This document shows positions 14,001 through 27,792 of a stretch of 37,742 nucleotides of DNA, piece by piece. The notes beneath the pieces are model-generated. The model ran no database searches. It was not told the origin of the DNA and saw only the letters and a list, made by a program, of their open reading frames with translations. The first letter of the stretch is position 1. Each line of letters begins with the position of its first letter. Source of the DNA: Euprymna scolopes. Taxonomy: Eukaryota > Mollusca > Cephalopoda > Sepiida > Sepiolidae. A program made the position numbers and the translations under genes. The stretch spans positions 31,224,130 through 31,261,871 of the forward strand of contig CM044523.1 of assembly GCA_024364805.1 (NCBI GenBank), given 5' to 3'.

Positions 14001-15003
14001 TGCTAAGAATGAATTGATCAGATGTCGGAACAGCTTTATAAAATAACTGAGTCTTGTTGAATTCTCCAGTGTTTCCATGTTAAAATAAGAAAACCGCTAT
14101 ATTTCTGCTGATGGTAAATTAATTCTTTGCTTGGAAAAGTTTCTTTAACTGGATTTATGCTGCTATTCTTTTTGCTTGGAATTACATTTTTCTATTTCAA
14201 AAATGACTTTACACTGAAGATAGATATAGTTGATCATTATTTTATATCTAATTGAATAAAGAAGTAAAGAATACTAATGCATTAGCTTTGGTCTAACGGT
14301 TCTTGTCAGGTTGGAGTAAAATTTAAAAAAAAATAAAAATGGAGAAATGAAATGTACAACAAATCTGAGGTACTCATTGGCTGATAATAATAATTGCTTA
14401 TTGAGGTCGATATGCTGTATAACCTTTGATATGATTGGATAAAAATCATTAATTCTACAAAGAATATTGGCACAATCCCTATTATATAAAAAGAAACCCA
14501 CAGAAGATTCTTATTCAAGCAAATAAACATTTTAAAACCATGCATATCCAATCAAACCTAATTGAACTGAGCTAGGATGAGATTGTTTTGATTTGAGTTC
14601 CTAGATGAGGTCTGATGTTTTTAAACCCCAAACTTTAATAAATCCAGGACAAAGTATTTTGATACATGAAACAGATGAATATAAAAGTAATGTGTGATGT
14701 ATTTGCTGTACTTTAGTCAATGTTTTGATTTGAATTTTGTTATTTTCTTTTAAATTTTGGAAACAGACAAAAGAAGAGGCTTTATTTGGAAATGTTTCTC
14801 ACAGCGATGCAATGAAAGAGTTCTTGGATCTTATTGGTGACAGAGTTTCATTAAAAGATTTCCCAGGGTAAGTTAACACGGATTTGATAGTTGGACATTG
14901 TTCTTTTCATCATATTCTTTGATTTTTTCATTAAAAACATTTTGTACTGAAATTATTTCTTGATAATAGTTGCACAGATTTCGAACAAATTCTAGCATAC
15001 ACT

Positions 15004-15041
<38 letters not shown>

Positions 15042-18000
15042 GTTTGTCTGTTTTACAGGTTTGCATGTGTTGAACAGCTTTTAGAAATTGACTTCCAAAT
15101 TAACCTAACTCTTACCAAGTCATCATTTATCTCTGTTTCCTTAAATTTATCCTTATCATTTCTTTCCACAATTTATTTTGCTTTCCTCTGCAAACTGACC
15201 CTGTTATGTCAACTGTTACCAAACCAACAAAGTCTCCTGTTCTATACTCCTCTCTCTATATAATGTTCTGATTTAATCTTCCTTTCAGTTCATCAGGTAT
15301 GAATTCTCAAAGTGAATCAAATAGAATCAAATCAGATTTTATACATATAAAAGACTCAATATCTTTTCCGATAGAGCTTTATAACAACAACAAAAATAAA
15401 TTTGGTTTGTGTGACACTTTATTAGAGTTTTATAGCTTATCTATTGAAGCACAGGATTGAGCAGATGTTAATGTGGTTGCAATAGTAAGGAGTGGTCGGA
15501 GTAAGTTCAGGTCATTTCTACCATTACTAACCAGCAGGAAATTACTACTGTCAACAAAGAGAAGAGTCTATTGGACATGTTTATGCAGTGTAATGATGTA
15601 TGGAAGTGAAATGAGGGTTGATGACATGTGTTGCATGGAGAGAAATATGAAAATGATATGATGGGTGATTCTTAAAGACATGCTTATTTCTGATAACCTG
15701 AAAGGAAGATTAAATGTGGACAGTAGTGAGAAATGTGTGCTGAACAGTAGACTTGAATGGTATGATCACGTTGAAAGAATGGATGAGAGTTCTTTGGTTA
15801 GTAGATGTAGAACAGTTGAAATAGCAGGGTCAGTTCACAGAGGAAGCTAAAACAAAACATGGGAAGAAGTGATAAGAATGGACTTGAGAGAAAGAGGGCT
15901 AAAGACTTGGCCAGAGATAGGTTAGTTTTTAAGAGCTGTAAAATACATACCAGCAAAATGTTGAACCAAACATGCTGATGATCATCACTATCATTCAGGA
16001 ATAATAGTATGATAATGGTATGATTTTCAAAAAACAATAATCAACAGGTGTTGTCGCGTTGGCCACACAAAATGAATTAAAGAAATATTATTCATTTTGT
16101 GCAGCTAACGCGACACCCTGCTGATTACTGTTTTTTTGGATACTGTTATCAAACCTACGGACTAACACAATCGCTTGCTGAATTACACCATGCAGACCAG
16201 GAAAAAGAGAGAGGAAAAAAAAAAACTCCTTGACAAGGATGTATACCATTGAAATATTTGAAGTAAACAAATAAATTTATTTATATCCCAAAAAAAATGT
16301 GTTGTTTTTAGTCTTCCAAATGTATTCATGTATATACATAATTCTTAATTTCAAATATGTGCAATGCTTCAAACACAGGTAATATTTCTTTAATTTTATT
16401 TTTGTTCCAATCCAAAGTGCCCTTTTTGAGGGAGCGGGATTTTCTCCACATTAAAGACCAACCTTGTGTCTAACTTTGTCCTAATGGGGAGGTAAATGAA
16501 TCAGAAAATAGACCAAATTAAAGAAAGAGAAATGGCTGTTCATAATTATCTATGAATACTTGGTCAGAAACTGTTTGTTTGAAGGTTGGATGGAACTGGG
16601 TTTATGTTTACACAATATCGAAATGTGTTAACTTTGGATTTGTTAATTTTAATAAGTGAAATCTAATATTTTATATGCATCAAACTTTAATTCATGAATT
16701 CTAATTATGTTCTAACCATTAGACTTAATTGTTGTTTTTATGTAGTGATAAGTGGCAAACTAAATACTTATTCTTAGGCATTTATTTCAAAATTAATTTC
16801 GGTTAAGTAATAGTTTATTATGATCTTTAAATATGATTATTTGTAATGTCTTTGCAAATTTACAGATTTCGTTTCCATTTCAATTATGCGATGAAGACTT
16901 TAGTTTAATGAATTTGTATTTACAAACAATTGAATGAAAAAATCGTATTTTGATTCTTCAGACTATTGTTTTCATCTTGAGCGTTATTTTTACAATGTTT
17001 CAGTCGATGTAATCTGCAACCTTTTTCATCTATCTTGTCTTACTCAGGAATCCTTCTGTTGAACTTGGGAATCTGCACAGAATTTTGGATGAAACCCTTT
17101 ATTTAATACATGGAGGTAGAATGCTCTCGTTCTATCCGCTCTGACTGGATAGAAGTCCTAAATAATTTGCAATTGTATTTTGAGTGTTATCTGCACTGCA
17201 GATTGAACCTTCAACCTCCAGAATGGTGTTACTTTACAACTGAATTTAACCAAATACTTTATCCACTAAGCCATGAGACATGTGGATTAGATAAAAGCTT
17301 CCATTCCATGCAGATTCTCGAGTTTGACAACAAAATCCAAATAATACAAATAATCAATCCTTATCTCAAAATTCAGAAATTTGAATGAAAAATATTGTGA
17401 AATTTTTTTAAAATAAACTTATCTTTTTCTTTTCAGTTTCAGGGGAGGACTTGACATAACACATGGTCAAACAGGAGATATCTCGATTTACACAAATTTC
17501 ATGGATAATGAAATTATGTTCCACGTATCAACACTGTTACCTTACACGGATGGGGATCCACAACAGGTTATTATATTCCTGAAGAAATTGTTCGTGTATT
17601 TAGTAGACAAATAAAAAATAATAAATTTTCTAAAATATTTGATAGTAATATAAAAACTAATTAGTTGTCCATAATGGTAGCATGCATAAAATATTCAACA
17701 TTTATGCATAATAACATTGATACTGAAGTTCAGTGACATACAGTCAGGTCAGTACTAAATGGATTACATTTAAGAATACCAGGTGCTGATCTTATATTTA
17801 CAGTAGAATAAACCTAGTCATCTCTGATAGTTTACGTTAGATCTTGAATGCTGGCAGTTGCATGGCAGACATTTTGCTTTAATGAGAAGTTGTCATATGG
17901 TGTAACACCTGAAGAGCAAGGAGGCCAAGACATATTTAAAGAATCATGTCCTATCCACTGTTATAGAAATTTGTCAGTTACCCGGAATTTTCTAACACAT

Positions 18001-21000
18001 TTCCAGTGTGATGATGTTCTGTTCTGCATGAATATTGTGGTTGATTTTTCATAGTTTTAAAATGTAAAAAAAAAATAATTTTAGAGAAAAATTGAAATTT
18101 AACATTTTTATCCAATGATTATAATCATTGCATTGATCATCAAAAACTGTCAGTTAATCATAATCATTTGTACGTGTTTAGTTTTTAAATGTTAGTGTTT
18201 GTTCAGCTCAACAGGTAATTAAGTCGTTTATTTTTTCTGTGTCATAGTTCCATCCTTAAAATGCAGTCCAACAGTCCACATTCAAGGAAGTCTTCATTGT
18301 TTTCAGGCTCTATATAATTGTCATACATGACTTCATTTTCCAACAACTTATTTTTACATGGCATTATGCATTTTTCCATAAGTTTTGATTCTAAATCAAC
18401 TTACACTTGAACAGTGGAGATTGCCTAACAGATAAAGTTATGAACGTAAGGTGATAAATCTATCTCTTTGTGATCTTTTTTCACCCATGTCATATTAAGG
18501 CCTTTGCAGTCATACATACAAACTGTACTGTCAACCATTAGATTCAGCATGTGAAAGGTCACTTACTCTGTCCACATCGCTCCATTAAACAGACTTCCTC
18601 AGAATGTAGACCAGCATTCCATCTCTATCACAAAACTTGTAATACATAATTTTTTGTTTTGTTTTCTGCTGTGCATTCTTTTTTGTGCAGCATTACGTGT
18701 TTTTCTCGGTTTTTATTTCCCATAAATGATTGATTCTTTTTTTCTAAATTTTTTAGTTAAAAAACTCCTTTAAGATTTGACATAATATTTCTCCAAATTT
18801 TAAACCTTTTAGACACAAGTTAGATTTAAAAAAATGTATGCTTTTTTTTTTCTTTAAATTCACGTTTTAGAAATAGTTTTATCATTTTATCTGTTTTTAT
18901 GTTTATTTCCCAGTTACAACGGAAACGCCACATAGGAAATGATATTGTCGCCATCGTCTTTCAAGAAGAGAACACGCCATTTATTCCCGGCGTCATAGCT
19001 TCCCATTTTCTTCATGCTTATATTGTGATTCAACCCATCAACCCAAATACAGATAATGTCACGTACAAGGTGAGGAATATGAACAAAAAAAAACATTCAT
19101 TATTTTGAATTTAAAAAATGGCTTCCTCATCATAATTTACTATCTTTGAGAAAGGTATGACTCCAACAATCCTCTATACTTCTATGCATTTAGTAGAATA
19201 GACCATATAACCAAGCCTTGGTAAAGCAACTCTGAAATGACACCAATAGTTCTTGGGTTTACCATTCCAGCAGCTTTCTTGAAAAATTTAATGAAAAATA
19301 CTACAATTGCATTGGTTAACAACCCAAATTGTGAAATGCACTAAAAAAGAGGAGATGGAAACCATTGTTTTACTAATTTGTTTGGGTTTTTTGTTGCTTG
19401 TTTATAATTCTCCTATATTAAAAGTAAAAAAATAAAGAAAAGTCTGTATGATATACATACCTGCAATGGAAGTAAAATATTGCAGTCTAAAATTCATGTA
19501 AATTGATCAAGTAGTTTTATTTTTAATAAAAAAAAAAAGTTAAATTCTATGGTTAACTAAGTGGGGAGGAACTGTCTCATACCGGCATCTTAAAAACAGT
19601 CTTACAAAACAAGGGAAATAATTCAAATTTATTAGATTTTTGTTGTAATGCCTGCAAATTTTCATTAATCGTTTAAAAATTGTTTTATTTATGAAAAAAA
19701 AATCTACTTGGTTAATTTACGTGACTTTTGGAATATGATATTTTCTTTCCATCACAGGTACATACATCATACAGATTTATCTTTATTTTTGTTTTTAATA
19801 TCGGGGGAATTCTCGATAAGCCCTGATTTTTAATGATTTCTCTTGCCTTCCATTGCTTGGAAAAAATTGAAATGAACAATTTCTAACACATTCTTTTCTT
19901 CAATTTTTTTCAAATCTTTTCTCAACTATCTAAGCTATCTGTCTGCATCAGATAAGAGATTGTAATGAATGCAGAACAAAATAAGTAATAAAAAGTAAAA
20001 TGATAAGTAATAAACATTATACTGACTAAAAAAAAAACAAAAGCTAAATGGAGGCCATCTGTAGAACGGAGAAAAAAATGCCAAAGACCCTAGTGTTTTG
20101 ATGTGATGTTTTTAATATAATAAACTAGTTATAACCAAAGTTTCATTCGGACAAAACACTAAGAAACGGGGCCTATAATTAGAGTTGGGGCCCGTTTTTT
20201 GGGGGGGATCACCCCATAGAATGCAATTAAGATCATTAATCTCAGATATTCAGTAAAATTAAAAAAACAATACACACATAAGAAACAATTGATATTGTTT
20301 TCAGCAGATGTTTTACACACTGATGTGTCAGACCATGACATTTATTGCGTGAATTTCTATTAGTATTTTGTTCCATTTTTTGAGTTTTCAGCAATTATCG
20401 AGACTGTGCAAGATCAGAGCCACCTAACTCTTGAATTTTCTCCTAAGACCCTTAACAATGTGAGCATCATGCCACATTTATCCAGAACCTTGACGCCAGT
20501 AAAGCAACCGGCTCTGATAATATTCTAATCATAGTATTAAAGAAGCTACAGCTGGAGCTAGCACCCATTCTTACAAAGCTGTTCATTTGATGCTTAAAAT
20601 AGAAATACTTCTCAACATCTTGAACCTCATAAGTCTACTCAATATTTAAAAATACTGGAGATCGGCCTTCTGCATCTCAGTACAGATCAATTCTTTTGAA
20701 CATCATAAGTAAGGCTGTGACAATAGAATATTCTTTTCATTCTCTGTATATATCCGACAGTTAGACACACTTAATCAACCGAGAACCACATCTGTCTATA
20801 TAAAAACATATAAGATATTTAAGGATATATATACTCAAGAGTTAAAACAATGAAAAGAATATGCCCTAATTATAAGTAAGCTGCTTGAATCCATGTTAGA
20901 GAAATTGTCAACCACCTCAGCAAAAACAACCTACTCAGTGACAAGCAATATGGTTTCTACCCAGTGAGTGATGTACTGACTATAATCTCACAAAGGATCA

Positions 21001-24000
21001 GGGAATCTATCAACAGGGGTTCACTCTTTAGAGCAATAGCCTTTGACATCTCAAAGGCATTTAATAGGCATAAAGGTTTACTTCACAAGATTTCCAGCAA
21101 TGGAATATCTGGAAATGTTTTCTCAGTCATCAAATCTTTTCTCTCTTTAAACAAGTAGTCATCAGTGGGCAGAAATGTGAAGCTGAAAGTATCAATGCTG
21201 ACATGCCTCAGGGATCCATCCTGGGCCCAACTCTTTTCCTTATCTTCATCAATGATCTCTCAAACCACATTCTAAGTTCATTCGTTAACATATAAGCAGG
21301 CAACACTTCAAAGGCCAACAATGCCAAGATCCCTCTGAGTCACTCTCCTCCAACCTTGAGCACGTGGTGCAGTGGGGTAAAAGGTGGCTGGTTAATTTTA
21401 AGCAACCAAACTCAAGCTTCTATTTTTTCACCACCAATGCTCTGATCCCCACTTGATCCCAATTGATATGAATAGATCTGGTCTCAAAGAAGCACTCTGC
21501 TTGGACAAGCTTCTTGCTTGACCTGAAATGGAAGATTTACATCAAATTTGTTGCCAAAGTGACTGGAAAAATGGTTGTATCATTCTACTTCTCCAGAAGT
21601 TATACTACTCCAAACACAATCCTCTACCTGTATAAGCACCAAATATGTCCTAAAATGGAATACTGTTGCCACATTTGAGCAAGAACCACTCGAAATACCC
21701 TATTCAGCTTTGACAGTGGTCAAAATCTGTTTCGAAATCTAATTGATGATCCCCTTTTCTCCTCCCTGCAATCTTTCTTGCAGAAGAAGCGTCACTAGCC
21801 TGTCTCTGCTTTTATTTTCATGGCAAGTGTTTGTCGAAACTTCAATTGATGGTCCCCTCTTTGCTAAACTTTCACAAAAAGCATTCGTCTAGCTACAACC
21901 ACTACCAACAATTTCCTTCACTCTCTATCTGTGCCTAAATCTAAACTCAAGTTTCATGAAAAAAAGCTTCTTTCTTAGAACTACTCGGCTATGGAATTCT
22001 GTTCTGCTAGCTTGCTTTCCAGCTGACTACAACATGATTGTCTGCAAATCTAAACAAATTCTTGTTGAGCCATCCCGTTAAATTTTAAATAGTCAATTTC
22101 TAACCAATTTCCATCACTAACCCTTATCCTCAAGCATTCTTTTGGACTTGATAAGTGGTTTGTTTGTGACACTATGGACGATTGCGTATCATTAGAATTT
22201 GATTTGTTATTCCTGGTATTGGATTCACATTATTTAATCCAATAGAGAAAATTTGTTTTATGGTTTGTAAAACATTTGATTTTTTTTTTTCTTTTTTCTT
22301 AAGAAAAAAATGTAAAAATTAAATGTATTAAAATTTCTTTTTCAGAATTCTGGTCCATTCGGTTTTGTCACTTATATGTCTTTGTCTATATATGTCTCTT
22401 TTTTTATATATTATATTATTTTTAAGGTTGCGGTGACGGCACGTGATGGTGTACCTTTCTTTGGACCCACACTTCCTCAACCGGCCGTTTTCAAAAAGGT
22501 AAATCAAATTTCTAAATTTTTTAAATTAGTTTTTTATAATAAAATGAAATTGATTATTTAATTAAGTTGCCAAGTTAGATTTTTTTTTGGTGGGGGAGGG
22601 GTAAAATTTAATGAAAATCAGTTCAATAATTGTTGAAGTAGTTGAAAGTGTGACTCGCACTCTGATTGTTAATAACCTGATTGTTAATAACATGATTGTT
22701 AATAACATGATTGTTAATAACACGATGGTGTACTGACATGTATATGCTCACGACACATAAACATACAACATAGTTCTATTCGGGATCTGCTGCTGTACGA
22801 GTTCAAATTGAGCTTCAAAATGCATATGATGTATGAAAGGTGAAAACTTGGTTGATCATAACACAGTATTCAGATGGCTCAAGAAGTTTTGATTGGGTCG
22901 CGATCACCTTGGTGGTCAGGCAAGGTCAGGTAAACCTAAACCCCTAGATTCTGAACCTGAATTGTGCTTCAAGCTATAGAGACAAACCTGACAAGATTGA
23001 CACGTCACAGTTCAATGGGTTTCCTAACCTTTACGCCCTCAGCGAAAGCAAATAAGTTTAACAAAAAAATTTGACTCACCTTAATTGTGTAGTTTCAAAT
23101 TTTCCAGATTTTTTATAAAAACAAACTTCCTGTATGTTATATCACAAAAATACATTCAACTTTCAAATTCACAATTTTTAAGGCATTTTTTTCAAGGTTT
23201 TAAATAATTTCTATACTGTCTGATATAACCATATACGGTTTAAGTAATTTTATTATATCGAGAGAGAGGAAGTAATTTTATTATATCAAGAGAGAGGAAT
23301 AAATTTTTTATGATTACAGAAAACTGTAGAATCATGAATCTGAAACAGATTTTTTTTTTTTTGTAATATATAATTATCAATAATAAGTAATGAATCAGTC
23401 ATTTTATTTTTCCTTCAAAATTTAATAAATTACGGACTAATTTTGTTAAATACTTTAATGTATAAATGAACATAATTATATTTGTAAAAAGATGTTTTTA
23501 CAAATATTTTTTATTGTATGACAAAAGTTTTTACATTCAAAGCGGGGGGTAAAAGTTATCGATTTTCTTAGAAAAATGCTAATGCTTTTTCTGTTCTTCT
23601 TTGTTATTGTAGCGAAATTCAAAAATTGAAATATCGAATTTCAAGTGACAGTAATGGTATCTACTGAACTGTCATGTCGCAGTAATAAATATCTCTAAAA
23701 ATTATGAGAAACAATAAGGTAGAAAATTATTAATAAAAATATTTTTTAAAGACAATTAGCAAAAATTGAGTTTTGCAAAAAAAGGAAACTGGAAAGTTCT
23801 AATTGTAACAAAAGGGAGGTAAATCTTTTCTGAAAACTGAAAATATTTTGTCAATTGAGCAAAACTTAATTTTTGCATTGTCTATGCTACTCTTCTTGGC
23901 TTTTTTGGCCAAGATCAAAGTGTAGTATCTTTCTTCAGATGCTACACTGCCATTTCTTGTTCTCTTTCGGTGAAGGATCAGTCCTTCACGACTGAGACAA

Positions 24001-27000
24001 TTTTTTTTTATTTTTGTACCTTTTCTCCACGTTAAAAAACGACCCTGGTGTCTAACTCTGTCCCGTGGGGAGGCATTGTAAATAGGTACAAGACAAAGAA
24101 GAACCGCTTTTTCTATGAAAGTGAAGTTGACCATTGTGGGAAAGGGAGACAATTTTGCTTTGCTATAACATATAGTTGCAATTTTCTTATAAAACTTTAA
24201 ACATGAAAAATGTAATTTTATGATAGTAAAAACATGATTGTGATATATTTACCTCCTACATGTGAACTGATGTGATACAAACATTTTTGTTGACCTCTCT
24301 TAACTTTAATTTCTTTTTAAGGGCAAAGAGTTCCGTGAATTTGTGCTTGCCAAACTCATCAATGCTGAAAGAGCTTGTTACACTGCAGAACAATTTGCTA
24401 AACTCGCTGTAAGTTAATTTTTTATTTGTTTTTTTTGGAACACGTTTTGTCTCTAACCAAATGTTAACTTTGTTTTCAATAAAAGAATTCTTTACTTTTT
24501 TGTTATTCGATTCAAAACAAGATCAATTTTCTTGATGCATCCATTAAAATCTGTGCCTTTAACAATGGAAATATTATTTTCAACCTGGGTGTGACAGATT
24601 GACAAATTCACCTATGAATGGTGAGGGCCTCTTGTGTAGATGTGTAAACACATTTCCAAATATTATGTTTTTGAATTTTTGAGATGAGGATAATCTGGAC
24701 TTTAACTTATTCAGACTACTGTTCTCATCCTGAGTGTTATTTTCATGACATGGCATAGTGAATAAAGTACTTGGTAAAATTCAGTTATAAGTTACACTCT
24801 TCTGAAGGTTGAAGGTTCAATCCTCAGTATGGGCTACATTCAAAGTATAATTACAAATTACTTGGAACTTCTACCCATCATGGCTGATGAAATGAGAAAA
24901 TGTTAACTTGTGGATTAAATAAAGCGTTGCATTCAAACTTCTGTGCAGATTCACACGTTTGCCAAAAAGATTTCCAAGTTTGACAAGATATATCTGAAGA
25001 AGGTCAGAGGTGACATCAACCAAAACATGAAAATGAGAAGATTAGTCCAAATAGTACAAATAATCCAAACATTTAAAAATGTTCGAATCATGACAGATCA
25101 TATAGAAACCCCAATGTCAACCTTAAGTGTCACTAACAGACAGAGCATCTTATAATAGATGCTGAATGCATCTATTATAAGATGAATGCATTCAGTCTGC
25201 ATGTTTAGAAATGAAAATACGTTTTTATTATGAAAGAAATCATCACTTATTAAGGTCAAAAGCCACTTGTGGATAAAGGTTAATAAGATTGATCGATTGA
25301 TGTTCAGTTAAATGAAGATGATTTGGTTCTTTTTCATTATTGTAGCAAAATTCTAAAAATTGAAATATTGAATTTTGTGAAACCAATGGTATCTACCAAA
25401 TTGTCATGTCACAGTATATATCCAAAAATTACAAAAACGATAAGGTATAAAATTAATTATTAATGAAAATAGTTTTCAAAGACAATTAGTGAAAATTGAG
25501 TTTTACAAAAAAGAAAAAAGAAACCAGAGAGTTCTAATTGTAACAAAAGGGAGGTAAATATTTTCTGAAACTTGAAAATCTTTGGCTAATCAAGCAAAAT
25601 TTAATTTTTGCTAATTGCTTTCGAAGACTTTTCATTAATAATTCATTTTCTACCTTATCGTTTTTGTAAATTTTCAATATTTTCATTACTGTGGCATAAC
25701 AATTCGATAAATACCAATTATTTTCATTTGAAATTCAATATTTCAATTTTTAAATTTCGCTACAATAACAAAGAAGAACTTTATGCCAAGTAAACTGAAG
25801 CATAATAGATCGACCAACGAATGAATCGTCCATGTGAAAATGCATCTAAAAATTTATTTCAATTAAAATGATGTTATCAGATGATAATAACAAGATTTAA
25901 TCTATATGGAAATAATCCACGTGCACCACATAATTGTTTGGATCAACATTATGCCAACAATGATTGAAACCAAAATGAACATAAAAAACTCCACCAAATA
26001 AAACCTTCATCAGAAAAAATAAAATCAAATTCCAGTAAAACTTAATGTGAACCTTTTCTTCATAGTCCAACTTTCTTATTAAACAATCCATGGATCACGA
26101 TGGTCTTGACCTGTGTTTGATGATTAAATATTGTTATAAATGCAAATTTTGGTTAGGAATTTGTTTGTTGAACACGACAGAAGAATATGCCATTACTAAG
26201 CTTCCTACAGATACTGATCCATTTTTTACATTGCTATAAATCATTTCAGTTCCTTACTGTGTTTTCTTGTGTCTGATGCTTTTTTTTTTTAATTTCGTCA
26301 CCATAATCATAATTAATCCATAAATGTTATTTAAATCTTGTTTTGGCATCCTTGATTATAACTTTATTACTGTCTTAACATAGTCGTTATTCAATTGTGC
26401 ATCAAAAAAAAAAAAAAAGAAATGGTGGTTAAAACCTCCTGAGTAAATTTTCTTTTTAAATGCCACAAAGTTCATAAATGTAAATTATGCTGCATAAACT
26501 GATAAAAAAAAAATCAAGAAATTTTGTTGCAATAAATAAATATTCTTTCTAAGATTCTCAATTCTCTGTTTTTATTATCTTTCCTCAGGATCGAACTCGA
26601 GCAACTTTATTGGATGATTTATACATGGAACTTGACAAGATGAACGTTGAATATTTTGGAGTTTCTTTCCTCCAATCATCAAAACATGAAGGGAACAAAT
26701 TTTTGAGTACGTTCAAGCGAGCATTAAGTGGGAAGAATCGGACACCAGTCGTGGATGCTCGAGACAATCGAAAATCTAATGGCATGACAGTTTCTCTACC
26801 AACGGTCGGAGAAGATGAAAGGACGCCAACAGTGGTTAATGTCTTTTTTATTTCATTTTTGCTAGTCTTCCTGCTTATAATTTTTTTTTTCTTCATAAAA
26901 TAAGCTGACTTTACCTCAACATTGATCAGGGTCCTTGCTTATCGAGGAAATTAGAAAATTCCTTACAGGAGGAATTATGAAAATTTTCTTTATTTTTAAT

Positions 27001-27760
27001 TAATTTAATTGAATAATTTGAGGTCATTATTTTATCCTATCAATGTTAAAAGTACAAGTATAAAAAATAATTTTTTAAAAAGTAGCAGGTAGAATATGGA
27101 GATTGTTATTATAACTCTTAAATGAACAAATACATTGAAGACATTGCCAAGGCTGCTGCAAAATAAGTGAGCCCATGTTAGAAAATTACTCTCATACAAA
27201 ACCACCATTCACTCATGTATGGAGTATTACTGCCACATTGGACCAGGATCCAAGAAAGAATTTCCAGTTGATTAGGTTTTACACTATCAACCAAGCTCCA
27301 GTCTCTGTCTCATCACTTCAATATTGCATTCCTGTATTTGTTTTATAAATATTTCAAAGGAATGTGCTCTAGCAAACTTGTGATATTAGTGCCACCTTGA
27401 TATAAATATCCCCCAACTAACCTAACAAGCAGCAAAATCACACCCCTTCACTGTAAAGGTTCTCAGATGTCAGAAAGCCTTCAAGTTCTTCCCTCAAACT
27501 GCTGGACTTTGGAATTCCTTCCGTGTCTTGCTTCCTGACTTTACTAACATGCAGAAATTTAAATGTAATGACACAACAGAACACTATGTTCCTGAATTCA
27601 ACATTCAAAGACAGCACAATAATCCATTAATAGAAGTTCTTGTATGATTTCAGCTTCAGACAAATACCAATTCTCTATTGATATGCCATGTATTGGCATT
27701 TCAGTATTGAAATCCGATTTTTCCTTCTTTAAAATGTCAGTTACATTTTTGTTGGGCATT

Positions 27761-27792
<32 letters not shown>

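Noticed and set aside
15003-15042. CRISPR-like array or other structured repeat
   Set aside because: Plain ATC microsatellite; nothing in the window resembles prokaryotic DNA.
17110-17388. 92-codon forward frame
   Set aside because: Lies within palindromic tRNA-like element B, and the other copies do not keep the frame.
22345-22426. Possible earlier acceptor (TTTTTCAG at 22338-22345) giving [12 protein letters not shown] before exon j
   Set aside because: It would insert hydrophobic residues inside the conserved YKVAVTARD block; the AAG acceptor at 22426 gives an exact family match.
24751-24825. tRNA gene from the A-box and B-box pair
   Set aside because: The boxes are about 63 bp apart and no acceptor stem or anticodon arm forms; it is repeat-derived.
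26585-26896. 103-codon minus-strand frame
   Set aside because: Shadow of RAP1GAP exon l, whose + strand product matches the family.
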